From Roseovarius sp. (GTDB lineage: Bacteria > Pseudomonadota > Alphaproteobacteria > Rhodobacterales > Rhodobacteraceae): a stretch of DNA of 64,000 nucleotides. Positions 19,536 to 28,174 of the stretch are shown here, piece after piece. The position numbers were made by a program, and so were the translations under genes. The notes under the pieces are model-generated. The model was given only the letters and a program-made list of their open reading frames with translations. It was not told the DNA's origin and searched no databases. Numbering within the stretch: position 1 is the first letter of the stretch; each line of letters opens with the position of its first letter. The stretch is taken from contig JARGOC010000001.1 in the NCBI GenBank assembly GCA_029212365.1, forward strand, positions 62,001 to 126,000. The letters are read 5' to 3'.

Positions 19536-20393
19536 TTATAACTTGAGCGAGCGTTGAACGATTGGTTGCGACGCCCGCCGCGTCAGTATTTGCCGCCTCA
19601 CAAACGCCACCAGGAACATCGCCGTCTGGATCAGAACGATCGTAGGTGCAGGTGCGCTGTCGAAGAAAAAGCTGAGGTAGGTGCCCAGCAGCATCGACCC
19701 CATGCAGATGATCACTGATACCCACAGCATGGTGGCAAACCTGCGCACCAGTAAAAACGCTATGGCACCGGGGGTGATCAACAGGCCGATGGCGAGGATC
19801 AGGCCGGTGGCCGATAGTGTCGCAACGATGGTCAATGACAAGGCAGATAGCAGGCCGTAGTGCAGCCATGTCACCGGTAATCCCGATGCTTGGGCCTGGG
19901 CCGGGTCAAAGCTGTGCAACAGCAGGTCTTTCCATTTCACCATGATGCCCAGCGCCACCACAGCCGAGATTATGCCAGCGGTCAGCAGCTCATGCGGCTC
20001 AACCCCCAGCATATTGCCGAACAGGATGTGATCGAGGTGGGCGTTGGTTTCAATCGAGACATATAAAACGATTCCAACGCCAAACATGCCCGAGAATACC
20101 ACGCCCATAACCGTGTCTTGTTTCACCCGGCTGTTGCCCGCCAGGTATCCGGTGGACACCGCACAGATCATTCCCGCCACAAAAGCTCCGATGATCAGTG
20201 GAATCCCAATGATATAGGCCAACACGATCCCCGGCAGCACCGCATGGCTAACCGCATCACCCATCAGCGCCCAGCCCTTCATCACCAGAAAACAGCTGAG
20301 CAAAGCAGCAGGCACCGACACGATGATTGAGATCAAAAACGCATTCTGCATGAACACGAACTGAAACGGCAAGAGGAGTGTTTCAGTATCCAT
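19536..20393 (-). CDS. sitD: Manganese/iron-type ABC transporter permease (SitD-like)
   Basis: 285-residue inner-membrane permease of the metal ABC-3 family with eight or nine hydrophobic helices. LMGDAVSHAVLPGIVLAYIIG is the family signature (cut here only for reference), and GALVAG-type helices follow. The ATG at 20393 shares its A with the TGA stop of the upstream permease gene. A 38-codon open extension lies inside that gene and is rejected. It would form the transmembrane channel together with the other permease. It is the last gene of the sit operon. Confidence 0.85.
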   Translation of the reverse strand: MDTETLLLPFQFVFMQNAFLISIIVSVPAALLSCFLVMKGWALMGDAVSHAVLPGIVLAYIIGIPLIIGAFVAGMICAVSTGYLAGNSRVKQDTVMGVVFSGMFGVGIVLYVSIETNAHLDHILFGNMLGVEPHELLTAGIISAVVALGIMVKWKDLLLHSFDPAQAQASGLPVTWLHYGLLSALSLTIVATLSATGLILAIGLLITPGAIAFLLVRRFATMLWVSVIICMGSMLLGTYLSFFFDSAPAPTIVLIQTAMFLVAFVRRQILTRRASQPIVQRSLKL

Positions 20394-21262
20394 CACATGC
20401 CCTCTGGTCTGGTCTGCAAAGCGGTTCGTGCCTTGCGTTTGGATGCCAACAACCCGTGCTTGGGGGCAAAGATAAACGCGATGAGAAACAAAAGCGTTTG
20501 CAGGCAAACAATCACGCCACCTGTTGCCCCATCAAGGAAATAGCTGAGGTAGGCGCCAACAAAGCTGGTAACAGAGCCTATCAGGACCGACACGACGATC
20601 AGCCGCGGAAACCTGTCGCACAACAAATAGGCCGTCGCCCCCGGTGTCACCACCATCGCGATCACCAAAAACGCGCCAACCGTCTGCATCGCAGCCACCA
20701 CGCTGGCCGATAGCAGAACAAAGAACACCGCCTTCAACATGCCGGGGTTCAACCCGATGGTCCGGGCATGGTTTTCATCAAAGAAAGTGACCATCAGATC
20801 TTTCCATTTGACCAACAGCACTGCCAGCGTAACAAAGCCGATAATGGCCAGTTGCAGCGTATCTTCGGGTGTGATGGCCAGAATATTGCCCATGGTGATG
20901 GTCTGAATAGAGATCGCCATCGGGTTGATGGACACGATGAACAAGCCAAGGCCAAAGAACGATGTAAAGATCAAACCGATGATCACATCGACCTTCAGAC
21001 CGGACCTCTCGGACAGCAGTAACATCGCCCCGGCGGCCAACCCGCCGGCAATGAATGCGCCCAATGCAAAGGGCAGGCCCAGCATGTAAGCCCCGGCAAC
21101 GCCCGGCACGACAGAATGGGACAGCGCATCCCCGATCAAAGACCACCCTTTGAGCATCAGATAGGCCGATAGAAACGCACAGACCCCACCAACCAAGGCC
21201 GACACCCACATGGCGTTGGTCATATAAGAATACGCAAAAGGCTGAAGCAGATACTCCATCAT
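20393..21262 (-). CDS. sitC: Manganese/iron-type ABC transporter permease (SitC-like)
   Basis: 289 residues, multi-pass inner-membrane protein of the same ABC-3 family as its downstream neighbour. The family block reads [20 protein letters not shown]. The start overlaps the ATP-binding gene by ATGA; two adjacent ATGs (21262 and 21259) are possible and differ by one residue. Two different permeases in one operon are usual for sitABCD-type systems, in which they form a heterodimer. Confidence 0.86.
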   Translation of the reverse strand: MMEYLLQPFAYSYMTNAMWVSALVGGVCAFLSAYLMLKGWSLIGDALSHSVVPGVAGAYMLGLPFALGAFIAGGLAAGAMLLLSERSGLKVDVIIGLIFTSFFGLGLFIVSINPMAISIQTITMGNILAITPEDTLQLAIIGFVTLAVLLVKWKDLMVTFFDENHARTIGLNPGMLKAVFFVLLSASVVAAMQTVGAFLVIAMVVTPGATAYLLCDRFPRLIVVSVLIGSVTSFVGAYLSYFLDGATGGVIVCLQTLLFLIAFIFAPKHGLLASKRKARTALQTRPEGM

Positions 21263-22137
21263 TCCTCGCGCTCGGCTGTTTGGGTTTTCTCGCCGTATTG
21301 CACAAAAGGACGTTCGTCATCCGTCAGAATGATCACTTCGCGTGCATCATCATCGTCATGCAGCGTATCGCCACCAATGGTAATGTGCCGCAAAACCCCG
21401 CCAAATGTCTCAACCAGGTTTTCTGGGGTAAATGTTGTTTCAGTCGGGCCATAACCCAACACTGTGCCTTTAACCAAAACCGTGCGGTCACAAAATTCAG
21501 GAACTGATCCAAGATTGTGGGTTGAAACCAGCATCACCCGGCCTTCTTTGCGTAGTTCCCGCAGAAGGGCGACAATCTGTTCTTCGGTGGTGACATCAAC
21601 GCCGGTAAACGGCTCATCCAACAAGATCACCTGTCCTTCTTGTGCAAGAGCGCGGGCCAGAAACACGCGCTTGCGTTGCCCGCCGGACAACTCGCCAATC
21701 TGTCGCTTGCGGAACTCTTGCATACTGACTCGGTTCAATGCCTCATCCACTGCCGCATGATCAGCGGCACGCGGGCGGCGCAATATGCCCATATGGCCAT
21801 AGCGGCCCATCATCACCACATCCTCAACCAGCACCGGGAAATCCCAATCGACCTCCTCGGCCTGGGGCACATAGGCCACCAGATTGGCCTTTAGGGCCTC
21901 GCGCACAGTGCGTCCCAGAATGCGTATTTCACCCGTTGCTGCAGGCACAAACCCCATAATTGCCTTGAATAGGGTCGATTTACCAGCGCCGTTGACACCC
22001 ACAAGGGCGGTCACCGTGCCGCGCGGTATTTCAAAACTGGCGTTCCAAAGGGCGGTATGACCATTGCGATAGGTAACTGTAACATCGCGAGCCATCAGGC
22101 CGGGTTCTGCGTTCAATTTTGGATCAATCTGGTTCAT
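21259..22137 (-). CDS. sitB: Metal ABC transporter ATP-binding protein (SitB-like)
   Basis: 292 residues with Walker [10 protein letters not shown] (about 47-55), signature LSGGQRKR, Walker B VILLDEPF and switch His in STHNLG. A C-terminal extension from about 245 is very acidic (DTLHDDDD), which may be a metal-contacting or regulatory tail. It couples ATP hydrolysis to import by the two permeases. It overlaps both neighbours by four bases. An in-frame ATG at codon 15 is a possible alternative start. Confidence 0.9.
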   Translation of the reverse strand: MNQIDPKLNAEPGLMARDVTVTYRNGHTALWNASFEIPRGTVTALVGVNGAGKSTLFKAIMGFVPAATGEIRILGRTVREALKANLVAYVPQAEEVDWDFPVLVEDVVMMGRYGHMGILRRPRAADHAAVDEALNRVSMQEFRKRQIGELSGGQRKRVFLARALAQEGQVILLDEPFTGVDVTTEEQIVALLRELRKEGRVMLVSTHNLGSVPEFCDRTVLVKGTVLGYGPTETTFTPENLVETFGGVLRHITIGGDTLHDDDDAREVIILTDDERPFVQYGEKTQTAEREE

Positions 22138-23036
22138 TGCGCATCCCCACTCAGCCCATCCGCAATGGTCTGTGACGTGACACGCAACAGGTCCAGATAG
22201 GTGGGCACTGGTCCGTCTGCTTCACTCAGAGAATCGACATATAACACCCCGCCAAATTGCGCCCCGGTTTCACGGGCCACTTGCCGGGCCGGGGCGGTGC
22301 TGACTGTGCTTTCGCAAAACACGGTCGGAATATCATGCGCGCGCACCCCGTCGATCACGGCGCGCACCTGTTGCGGTGTGCCTACTTGATCGGCATTCAT
22401 CGGCCACAAATACAGCTCTTTCATGCCAAAATCACGCGCCAGATAGCTGAATGCGCCTTCACAGGTGACCAGCCAACGCTTGTCTTCTGGCAACGTTGCA
22501 ATGCTCTTGCGCAAAGGTTCAATCGTACTGCGCAACTGGGCTTTGTATGCCTTGGCATTGTCCAGATAGAGCTGCGCATTGTCGGGGTCATATGTGCCAA
22601 ATGCCGCCGCAATATTATCGACATAGATCAGCGCATTATCCAGCCCCATCCAGGCGTGCGGGTTAGGTTTGCCTTCATAGCTGCCCGTTGAAATCATGAT
22701 GGGTTCAATCCCATCCGACAGTGTAACCGAAGGAATATCACCCATGTTACGTAGGAACTGCTCAAACCACAGCTCAAGGTTCATGCCATTCCAAAGGATC
22801 AGATCGGCATCGACAGCCTTGACGATATCGCGCGGCGTGGGCTGATAGCCGTGGATTTCCGCGCCTGGTTTGGTGATAGAAAGCACATCAGCAGCGTTGC
22901 CCCCCACGTTTTGCGCCATATCAGCCAGAACGGTGAAGGTGGTCACAACCTTCAGCTTGTCTTCGGCCTGTGCAACACCAGCGCCCAGCGTCAAGGCAAA
23001 GCCAATCCAGATCAATCCACTGCGAATTTTCGACAT
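22134..23036 (-). CDS. sitA: Manganese-binding periplasmic protein (SitA-like)
   Basis: 300-residue exported binding protein with signal peptide 1-24 (cleavage after AQA). The four metal ligands of cluster A-I proteins are visible as His62 (AEIHGYQP), His127 (NPHAWM), Glu193 (CEGAFS) and Asp268 (YVDSL). The H-H-E-D set and the lack of a His-rich loop favour Mn(II) or Fe(II) over Zn(II). It is the first gene of sitABCD, and two palindromic operators lie just upstream. Confidence 0.9.
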   Translation of the reverse strand: MSKIRSGLIWIGFALTLGAGVAQAEDKLKVVTTFTVLADMAQNVGGNAADVLSITKPGAEIHGYQPTPRDIVKAVDADLILWNGMNLELWFEQFLRNMGDIPSVTLSDGIEPIMISTGSYEGKPNPHAWMGLDNALIYVDNIAAAFGTYDPDNAQLYLDNAKAYKAQLRSTIEPLRKSIATLPEDKRWLVTCEGAFSYLARDFGMKELYLWPMNADQVGTPQQVRAVIDGVRAHDIPTVFCESTVSTAPARQVARETGAQFGGVLYVDSLSEADGPVPTYLDLLRVTSQTIADGLSGDAQ

Positions 23037-23080
23037 GATGCAGGCCTAACCTCATTGTTGCGTCACTCACAAAGATGAAA

Positions 23081-23097
23081 TTGCGAGTCATTCGCAA
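23081..23097. promoter_or_regulatory. Proximal Fur/Mur-type operator of sitABCD
   Basis: TTGCGAGTCATTCGCAA is a 17-bp palindrome with one mismatch, matching TTGCGAAT-N-ATTCGCAA. It lies between a TTGACA -35 (minus strand, 23105-23100) and the sitA start, where a repressor would block polymerase. Fur-family Mur regulators use palindromes of this type upstream of manganese uptake genes in alphaproteobacteria. Confidence 0.68.
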
Positions 23098-23110
23098 AAT
23101 GTCAAGGGAA

Positions 23111-23127
23111 TTGCGAATGATTCTCAA
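23111..23127. promoter_or_regulatory. Distal Fur/Mur-type operator of sitABCD
   Basis: TTGCGAATGATTCTCAA has the same 17-bp palindrome as the proximal site, again with one mismatch. The two centres are 30 bp apart, about three helical turns, so two dimers could bind the same DNA face around the -35 element. Confidence 0.65.
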
Positions 23128-23158
23128 CAATGGTCAGCCGAGATCGGGCTCAAATCGG

Positions 23159-24130
23159 CTATTTTCGGCCAAGACGGTTCATGACGTTCACCAGCTCAGC
23201 ACTTATTCCCGGCTCAGACAGGGCATGACCGGCCACAGGAATCATCCGCAGATCTGCATTTCCCCAGGCCTTGGCCAATGAATAGGCCCCGATAGGCGGG
23301 CAGATCATATCATACCGCCCCTGAACAATCGTGCCGGGGACATCACTGATCCTGTCCATCCGGTTCAGGATATGACCATCTTCCTCTAGAAAACCGGCAT
23401 GTGTGAAATAGTGGTTTTCAAGCCGGGCAAAGGCGCGGGCATACTCCGGCGGGCTTGATCCGCCATGCCCGGATGACGTCACTGTGGCCAGCGCATTCTC
23501 CCACGAAGACCAGGCGCGCGCGTGATCTACCTCTGTGCCATGACGCCCCGAAAACAGACGCTTGTGATACGCCCCGATCATATCGTCACGCTCATCCTCG
23601 GGAATAAGTGATTGGAACGCCGCCCAAGTTTCTGGCCAAAATTTGCCGGCACCACCGCCATAAAACCAATCCAACTCGGCTTGGGTCATCAAAAACACAC
23701 CGCGCAGCACCAGATGTTGCGCCCGGTCAGGATGGGATTGTGCATAAACCAGCGACAGCGTAGCGCCCCAGCTGCCACCAAAGACGACCCATTTGTCGAT
23801 CTCCAATGTCTCACGGATACGCTCAATATCAGCGACCAGATGCCATGTGGTGTTGGCCTCAACGCTGGCATGCGGGCGCGAGCGGCCACAACCGCGCTGA
23901 TCAAACAAGACAATCCGGTACACGGCGGGGTCAAAATACCGCCGCATCGCAGGGCTGCTTCCGCCCCCCGGCCCGCCGTGCAACACCACGACAGGTTTGC
24001 CATCTGGATTGCCCGATTGCTCAACATAAATGCTGTGCCCATCGCCCACATCCAGCATCCGCCGATCAAATGGTTCGATCGGGGGATAAAGATATTGAAT
24101 TGCAGTTTTACGGTCCGAGCTTTTATCCAT
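23159..24130 (-). CDS. pip: Proline iminopeptidase
   Basis: 323-residue alpha/beta hydrolase that removes N-terminal proline from peptides. The oxyanion region HGGPGGGSSP, the nucleophile elbow GGSWGATLSLVYA and a C-terminal GRYDMICPP and AGHALSE supply the Ser-Asp-His triad. The ATG at 24130 has AGG six bases upstream; an in-frame TTG at 24160 lacks one. It is divergent from ubiG across about 50 bp and is followed by the sitA promoter region. Confidence 0.92.
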   Translation of the reverse strand: MDKSSDRKTAIQYLYPPIEPFDRRMLDVGDGHSIYVEQSGNPDGKPVVVLHGGPGGGSSPAMRRYFDPAVYRIVLFDQRGCGRSRPHASVEANTTWHLVADIERIRETLEIDKWVVFGGSWGATLSLVYAQSHPDRAQHLVLRGVFLMTQAELDWFYGGGAGKFWPETWAAFQSLIPEDERDDMIGAYHKRLFSGRHGTEVDHARAWSSWENALATVTSSGHGGSSPPEYARAFARLENHYFTHAGFLEEDGHILNRMDRISDVPGTIVQGRYDMICPPIGAYSLAKAWGNADLRMIPVAGHALSEPGISAELVNVMNRLGRK

Positions 24131-24180
24131 AAACAACCTATATACAGTGTTACGGTACAAAAAAGCATATGGAGAGCAGA

Positions 24181-24930
24181 ATGCAAGCGGCTCAGTCCAC
24201 GATTGACCAAGACGAGGTCGCCAAATTTGAGGCGATGGCGGCAGAATGGTGGGATCCCAACGGTAAATTCAAGCCGTTGCATATGCTCAACCCCTGTCGA
24301 CTGGATTATATCACCGCGCAGATTGCCGCCGAATTTGACCGGGATCTGACACAGGACGCACCCTTTGCCGGGCTTTCGATTCTCGATATTGGCTGCGGTG
24401 GTGGATTGCTAAGCGAGCCGATGGCACGACTGGGCGCCAACGTGGTGGGCGCAGATGCGGCAGGGGGTAACATCCCAGTGGCCCGCGTGCACGCCGAACA
24501 CTCAGGTTTAGACATTGATTACCGCCATACAACAGCCGAAGCGATTGCAGCCGGAGGCGAGCGTTTTGACGCCATTCTGAACATGGAAGTCGTGGAACAT
24601 GTGGCAGATCCGCTGGAGTTTCTCACCGTGTGTAATCAACTCCTGAAGCCGGGTGGGTTGCACATCTGTTCAACCATCAATCGCAATCCCAAAAGCTATG
24701 CCGTCGCCATCCTCGGTGCGGAATATGTGATGCGTTGGTTGCCCAAGGGCACGCATGACTGGGCCAAGTTCATCACACCTGATGAACTGTTTGATTTGCT
24801 GTCTAACGCTGGATTAGAGCCTGTTGATCGCAAAGGCTTTGTGTTCAACCCGATCAGCTGGGCTTGGTCATTGTCGGACACAGACCTAAGCGTGAACTAT
24901 GTGACAGCAAGCCTGAAGCCAGAAGCTTAG
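24181..24930 (+). CDS. ubiG: Ubiquinone O-methyltransferase UbiG
   Basis: S-adenosylmethionine-dependent enzyme that carries out both O-methylations in ubiquinone synthesis. The 249 residues contain [19 protein letters not shown], the SAM motif [19 protein letters not shown], and the late motif [19 protein letters not shown], all typical. GGAG six bases before 24181 supports this ATG; another ATG at 24169 has no ribosome binding site and would add only four residues. Confidence 0.96.
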   Translation: MQAAQSTIDQDEVAKFEAMAAEWWDPNGKFKPLHMLNPCRLDYITAQIAAEFDRDLTQDAPFAGLSILDIGCGGGLLSEPMARLGANVVGADAAGGNIPVARVHAEHSGLDIDYRHTTAEAIAAGGERFDAILNMEVVEHVADPLEFLTVCNQLLKPGGLHICSTINRNPKSYAVAILGAEYVMRWLPKGTHDWAKFITPDELFDLLSNAGLEPVDRKGFVFNPISWAWSLSDTDLSVNYVTASLKPEA

Positions 24931-24972
24931 CGCATTCATACGTTGCGCGGTCCAAACCCACAGAATAGGGCG

Positions 24973-25419
24973 CTATCCATCGCGCCCTAGTTTGGCTCGT
25001 AATTCGCGCATAACCGGCAATGTGGCACGCACATTGGCCTCGCCCAGATCGCTCACCACTTCGGAAAACAGTGGCGTGATCGCTTCCAGCGCAACGTAAT
25101 GCGCAGCGCGCCCCGCAGGGCTGATCGCTACCCGTTTTGAGCGCGCATCATCCCAATCAGGACGGATATGCACATAGCCCGACCATTCCAGCTTGTTCAA
25201 TGTGTTGGTCATCGCCCCGCGGGTGACATGAAAACTTTTGGCCAGTTGCGCCGGGCTGCGTTCTCCTGCTGTGCGGGCCAGTTGATTTAGCACCGAGAAA
25301 TGCGAAATCTCCATACCTTTGGGCAGCACTTTGCTTAACCGGTTCCGAATCAACTGCTCATTGGTCAGGATTTCACTGAACAGCGTAACCGCCAAAGCTG
25401 TGCTTGCAGAATCAGCCAT
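24973..25419 (-). CDS. MarR-family transcriptional regulator
   Basis: 148 residues with a winged helix-turn-helix: the recognition region ERSPAQLAKSFHVTRGAMTNTLNKL is followed by wing residues in RPDWDDARSKRVAI. It would dimerise and bind a palindromic operator; ligand and targets are unknown. Its ATG overlaps the TGA of the amidase gene by one base, so it is the last gene of a grx-amidase-marR unit and is convergent with ubiG. Confidence 0.88.
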   Translation of the reverse strand: MADSASTALAVTLFSEILTNEQLIRNRLSKVLPKGMEISHFSVLNQLARTAGERSPAQLAKSFHVTRGAMTNTLNKLEWSGYVHIRPDWDDARSKRVAISPAGRAAHYVALEAITPLFSEVVSDLGEANVRATLPVMRELRAKLGRDG

Positions 25420-26252
25420 CAGGGACCGCCGAATTCTGTATCATGTGTCATCGCAGGAATTCTCATACGCGCATTTGCCACTTTGGAGGGCTCAAGATCA
25501 ACGGTTATGATGCCTCGGCCCTCGCCGCCATCCGCCAGAACCTTGCCCCATGGGTCAACAATCAGGCTATGGCCGTATGTTGCACGCGACCGTCCCTTGC
25601 TGGCCGCATGGTGGCCGGTCTGCGCAGGCGCCAACACATATGAGCCTGTCTCAATCGCGCGCGCACGCAGCAAAACCTCCCAATGCGCCGCCCCTGTGGC
25701 AGGCGAAAACGCCGCTGGAACAGCAATTACATCAGCCCCGGACTGGGCAAGATGCCGGTAAAGATGCGCAAACCGCAGATCATAACAGATCGTCATTCCC
25801 AGTTTGCCAAAAGGCATCTGCGCCACAACTGCACGATCACCAGGTCTGTAACCCTTAGATTCGTGATAGGTCTCGGTTTCGGACACGGCGACATCAAACA
25901 TGTGAATTTTGTCGTACCAAGCCGCGATTTCGCCTTCTGGGGTGATGAGAAAAGACCGGTTGGCAAACCGCCCATCCGCATCTGATGTTTTTAACGCAAG
26001 TGACCCGATAAGAAGCCATATCTGGTGACTTCGTGCCGCATCGCGCAACGCCGCCAATGTCTGATCCTGGTCTTGGGTTTGCAGGACGGATTGTTGCCAG
26101 CTGCGGCTGGACGACACACAATTCGTCACCTCTGGGGTCAAAACAAACTGCGCACCCAAGGCGACGGCGTCGTCAATCAATCCAAGGGTCACCGGCAGGT
26201 TTTGTGCCGGATCATCACCACTGTTAAGCTGAACAAGCGCCGCCCGCATCAC
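25419..26252 (-). CDS. Nit-type carbon-nitrogen hydrolase
   Basis: 277-residue member of the nitrilase superfamily. The catalytic triad is visible as Glu41 (TPEVTN), Lys115 (YDKIHMFD) and Cys156 (ICYDLRF). The pattern is close to Nit1/Nit2 enzymes, which hydrolyse deaminated glutathione or omega-amides. Two bases separate it from the upstream glutaredoxin gene, which fits a glutathione-repair role, although that is an inference. The first two codons are both ATG. Confidence 0.86.
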   Translation of the reverse strand: MMRAALVQLNSGDDPAQNLPVTLGLIDDAVALGAQFVLTPEVTNCVSSSRSWQQSVLQTQDQDQTLAALRDAARSHQIWLLIGSLALKTSDADGRFANRSFLITPEGEIAAWYDKIHMFDVAVSETETYHESKGYRPGDRAVVAQMPFGKLGMTICYDLRFAHLYRHLAQSGADVIAVPAAFSPATGAAHWEVLLRARAIETGSYVLAPAQTGHHAASKGRSRATYGHSLIVDPWGKVLADGGEGRGIITVDLEPSKVANARMRIPAMTHDTEFGGP

Positions 26253-26254
26253 AG

Positions 26255-26512
26255 TCAGGCGGCAAGCAAGGCATCAAGCTTGCCGGCGCGTTCCAAGGCA
26301 TACAGATCATCACAACCGCCCACATGGGTGTCACCGATAAAGATCTGCGGAACTGTGCGCCCACCATTAGCGCGTTGAATCATCTCTGGCTTGCGGGATG
26401 GATCTGACAGCACATCAATCTCAGAGAATTTGATACCCTTTTGGGTCAACAGCCGCTTGGCGGCAGTACAAAACCCGCATAACGGTGAGGTGTAGATTTC
26501 AATAGCACTCAT
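26255..26512 (-). CDS. grxC: Glutaredoxin 3-type protein
   Basis: 85-residue thiol-disulfide oxidoreductase that uses glutathione. The active site reads CGFC (residues 12-15), between the classic dithiol CPYC and the monothiol CGFS. TVPQIFIGDTHVGGCDDLYAL supplies the cis-proline and glutathione-binding elements. The ATG at 26512 is preferred to a TTG two codons earlier because AAGG lies about eight bases upstream. It is followed after 2 bp by the amidase gene. Confidence 0.92.
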   Translation of the reverse strand: MSAIEIYTSPLCGFCTAAKRLLTQKGIKFSEIDVLSDPSRKPEMIQRANGGRTVPQIFIGDTHVGGCDDLYALERAGKLDALLAA

Positions 26513-26545
26513 ATCCAAGGCCTTCCGATAGATTTGACCTCCTAT

Positions 26546-27280
26546 TTAGGCGTCCTTCACCGCGCGCGCCAGTGTCAGCGTCATCACATCCTTTGCACCC
26601 CCCGTAAGACAGGCCTGCGCTGAAGCTGACAAAGTGGCGCCCGATGTCATCACATCATCAACTATCAACACCGTGCGCCCTTTCAGCAAATCTACTCGTC
26701 GCGGATTGAGAGTGATGCTTTGCTCCATTTCAACAAACCGCTGATCAAGGCTCAGCCCGCCCAGGCTTTGTGTGCGTTTCGGGCGGATCAGCAGATCGGG
26801 GCACACCTCCTGATCAATTGCCTTTCCCAGGCTTTGCGCCAGCATGGCCGATTGGTTGAACGTTCGGCGCAGCAATCGCAGCCAATGCAAAGGCACCGGG
26901 GCAATCAAGACACCGCTGTCGGGCAAGATCGGCTTCACGGCGGCCGCCAACCACCGCGCCGCTGGCCTCAAAACTTCATGCTGGTCGCCATGTTTTAACG
27001 CCAACACCAATTTGCGCCCATTATCATGATAGATCATCGCCGCCCGTCCGCGCGACCATGGCCTGGCAATACGCAGGCATTCATCACATTGTTCGGGCGT
27101 GCCGGTCTCCTCACCCGGCAAAGGGGCACCGCAGACATCACAGCAAAGCCCGGTGATCAAAGGCGTGTCGCGCCAGCATGGCCCACACAGGGCAAAATCA
27201 TCCTCAACCAAATCACCACAAATTGTGCAGCGGGCCGGGTAAATCAAATGCAGAGCCGTTTGAACCCCCCGCAGCTTCAC
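26546..27280 (-). CDS. comF: ComF-family phosphoribosyltransferase-like protein
   Basis: 244 residues from a GTG at 27280. The N-terminus carries two cysteine clusters (CTICG/CGPC and CDVCG/CDEC) that form a double zinc finger, and the C-terminus has the PRPP-loop motif VLIVDDVMTSGATLSA. ComF proteins are needed for DNA uptake in transformable bacteria and for gene transfer agent reception in Rhodobacter. No ATG lies near the conserved start; the GTG has only a weak ribosome binding site, so the start is uncertain. The divergent neighbour begins 15 bp away. Confidence 0.85.
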   Translation of the reverse strand: MKLRGVQTALHLIYPARCTICGDLVEDDFALCGPCWRDTPLITGLCCDVCGAPLPGEETGTPEQCDECLRIARPWSRGRAAMIYHDNGRKLVLALKHGDQHEVLRPAARWLAAAVKPILPDSGVLIAPVPLHWLRLLRRTFNQSAMLAQSLGKAIDQEVCPDLLIRPKRTQSLGGLSLDQRFVEMEQSITLNPRRVDLLKGRTVLIVDDVMTSGATLSASAQACLTGGAKDVMTLTLARAVKDA

Positions 27281-27295
27281 TCTATTGTTCGCGCC

Positions 27296-28111
27296 ATGAC
27301 GCACCCCTTGATTGATCGCCCCGCCCTTGCCCGCCAGCGTCTTCGCGCCCAGCGCGATTTTGCAGCATTCCTGCACGAACAGGCCATTGATGAGATCAAG
27401 GATCGGCTTTCAATCGTTAACAAATCCTTTACGCAAGCCGCTGTGGTGTCTGGTGCGCCGCATATTTGGCACTCTGCATTCATGGATGCCACACATGTTT
27501 CAGATGACGACACCCTTGATCTGGCTGAAGGCACGCATGATCTGGTGATCCATGGGTTGGCACTGCATTGGGCCAATGATCTGCTGGGTCAGTTGATTCA
27601 GGCTCGCCGGGCATTGAAGCCGGATGGGTTGTTTATGGCCGCTCTCTTTGGCGGAACAACGCTGCATCAATTGCGTGCGGCCCTGGCCCAAGCCGAATCA
27701 GATCTTTACGGCGGGCTGTCGCCTCGTGTGGCCCCTATGGGCGAAATCCGTGATCTGGGTGGCTTGCTGCAACGTGCCGGATTTGCCTTGCCTGTGGCCG
27801 ATAGCCTGCCTCTGAGCGTCAGCTATGAAACACCACTACATCTGATGCGTGATCTGCGGGCCATGGGCGAGGCCAACGTCCTGTCGGACCGCCCCCGCAG
27901 CCCCATGCCCAAGGCGCTTTTGACGCGCGCCTGCGAAATATACGAAGATACCTATGCAGATAAGGATGGCCGTATCCTGGCCACCTTCGATATGGTGTTT
28001 CTGATCGGCTGGGCCCCTGCCCCCGACCAACCGCAGCCCCTTCGCCCCGGCAGCGCGTCAACCCGATTGGCCGATGTGCTGGGCGCGAAAGAAACACCTC
28101 TGAAAGATTGA
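27296..28111 (+). CDS. NDUFAF5/BioC-like methyltransferase-fold protein
   Basis: 271 residues. The opening FIDRPALARQR-type segment (here LIDRPALARQRLRAQ) and FDMVFLIGWAPAPDQPQPLRPGSA at the end match alphaproteobacterial homologues of NDUFAF5, a complex I assembly factor that hydroxylates an arginine. The glycine-rich SAM motif I expected near residue 50 is not present as GxGxG; the region reads VVSGAPHIWHS. HGLALHWANDL and RRALKPDGLFMAALFGG are the later motifs. Open frame upstream overlaps comF and is rejected. Function on complex I here is inferred. Confidence 0.8.
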   Translation: MTHPLIDRPALARQRLRAQRDFAAFLHEQAIDEIKDRLSIVNKSFTQAAVVSGAPHIWHSAFMDATHVSDDDTLDLAEGTHDLVIHGLALHWANDLLGQLIQARRALKPDGLFMAALFGGTTLHQLRAALAQAESDLYGGLSPRVAPMGEIRDLGGLLQRAGFALPVADSLPLSVSYETPLHLMRDLRAMGEANVLSDRPRSPMPKALLTRACEIYEDTYADKDGRILATFDMVFLIGWAPAPDQPQPLRPGSASTRLADVLGAKETPLKD

Positions 28112-28174
28112 CGATAGTTCAACAATCTCTATGTCCAACTTCAGCCAAAGCACCTAGCCAGGGAACGCCCACCA

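Noticed and set aside
24123-24131. Isolated DnaA-box-like TTATCCATA between pip and ubiG
   Set aside because: A single one-mismatch hit is expected by chance and has no cluster around it.
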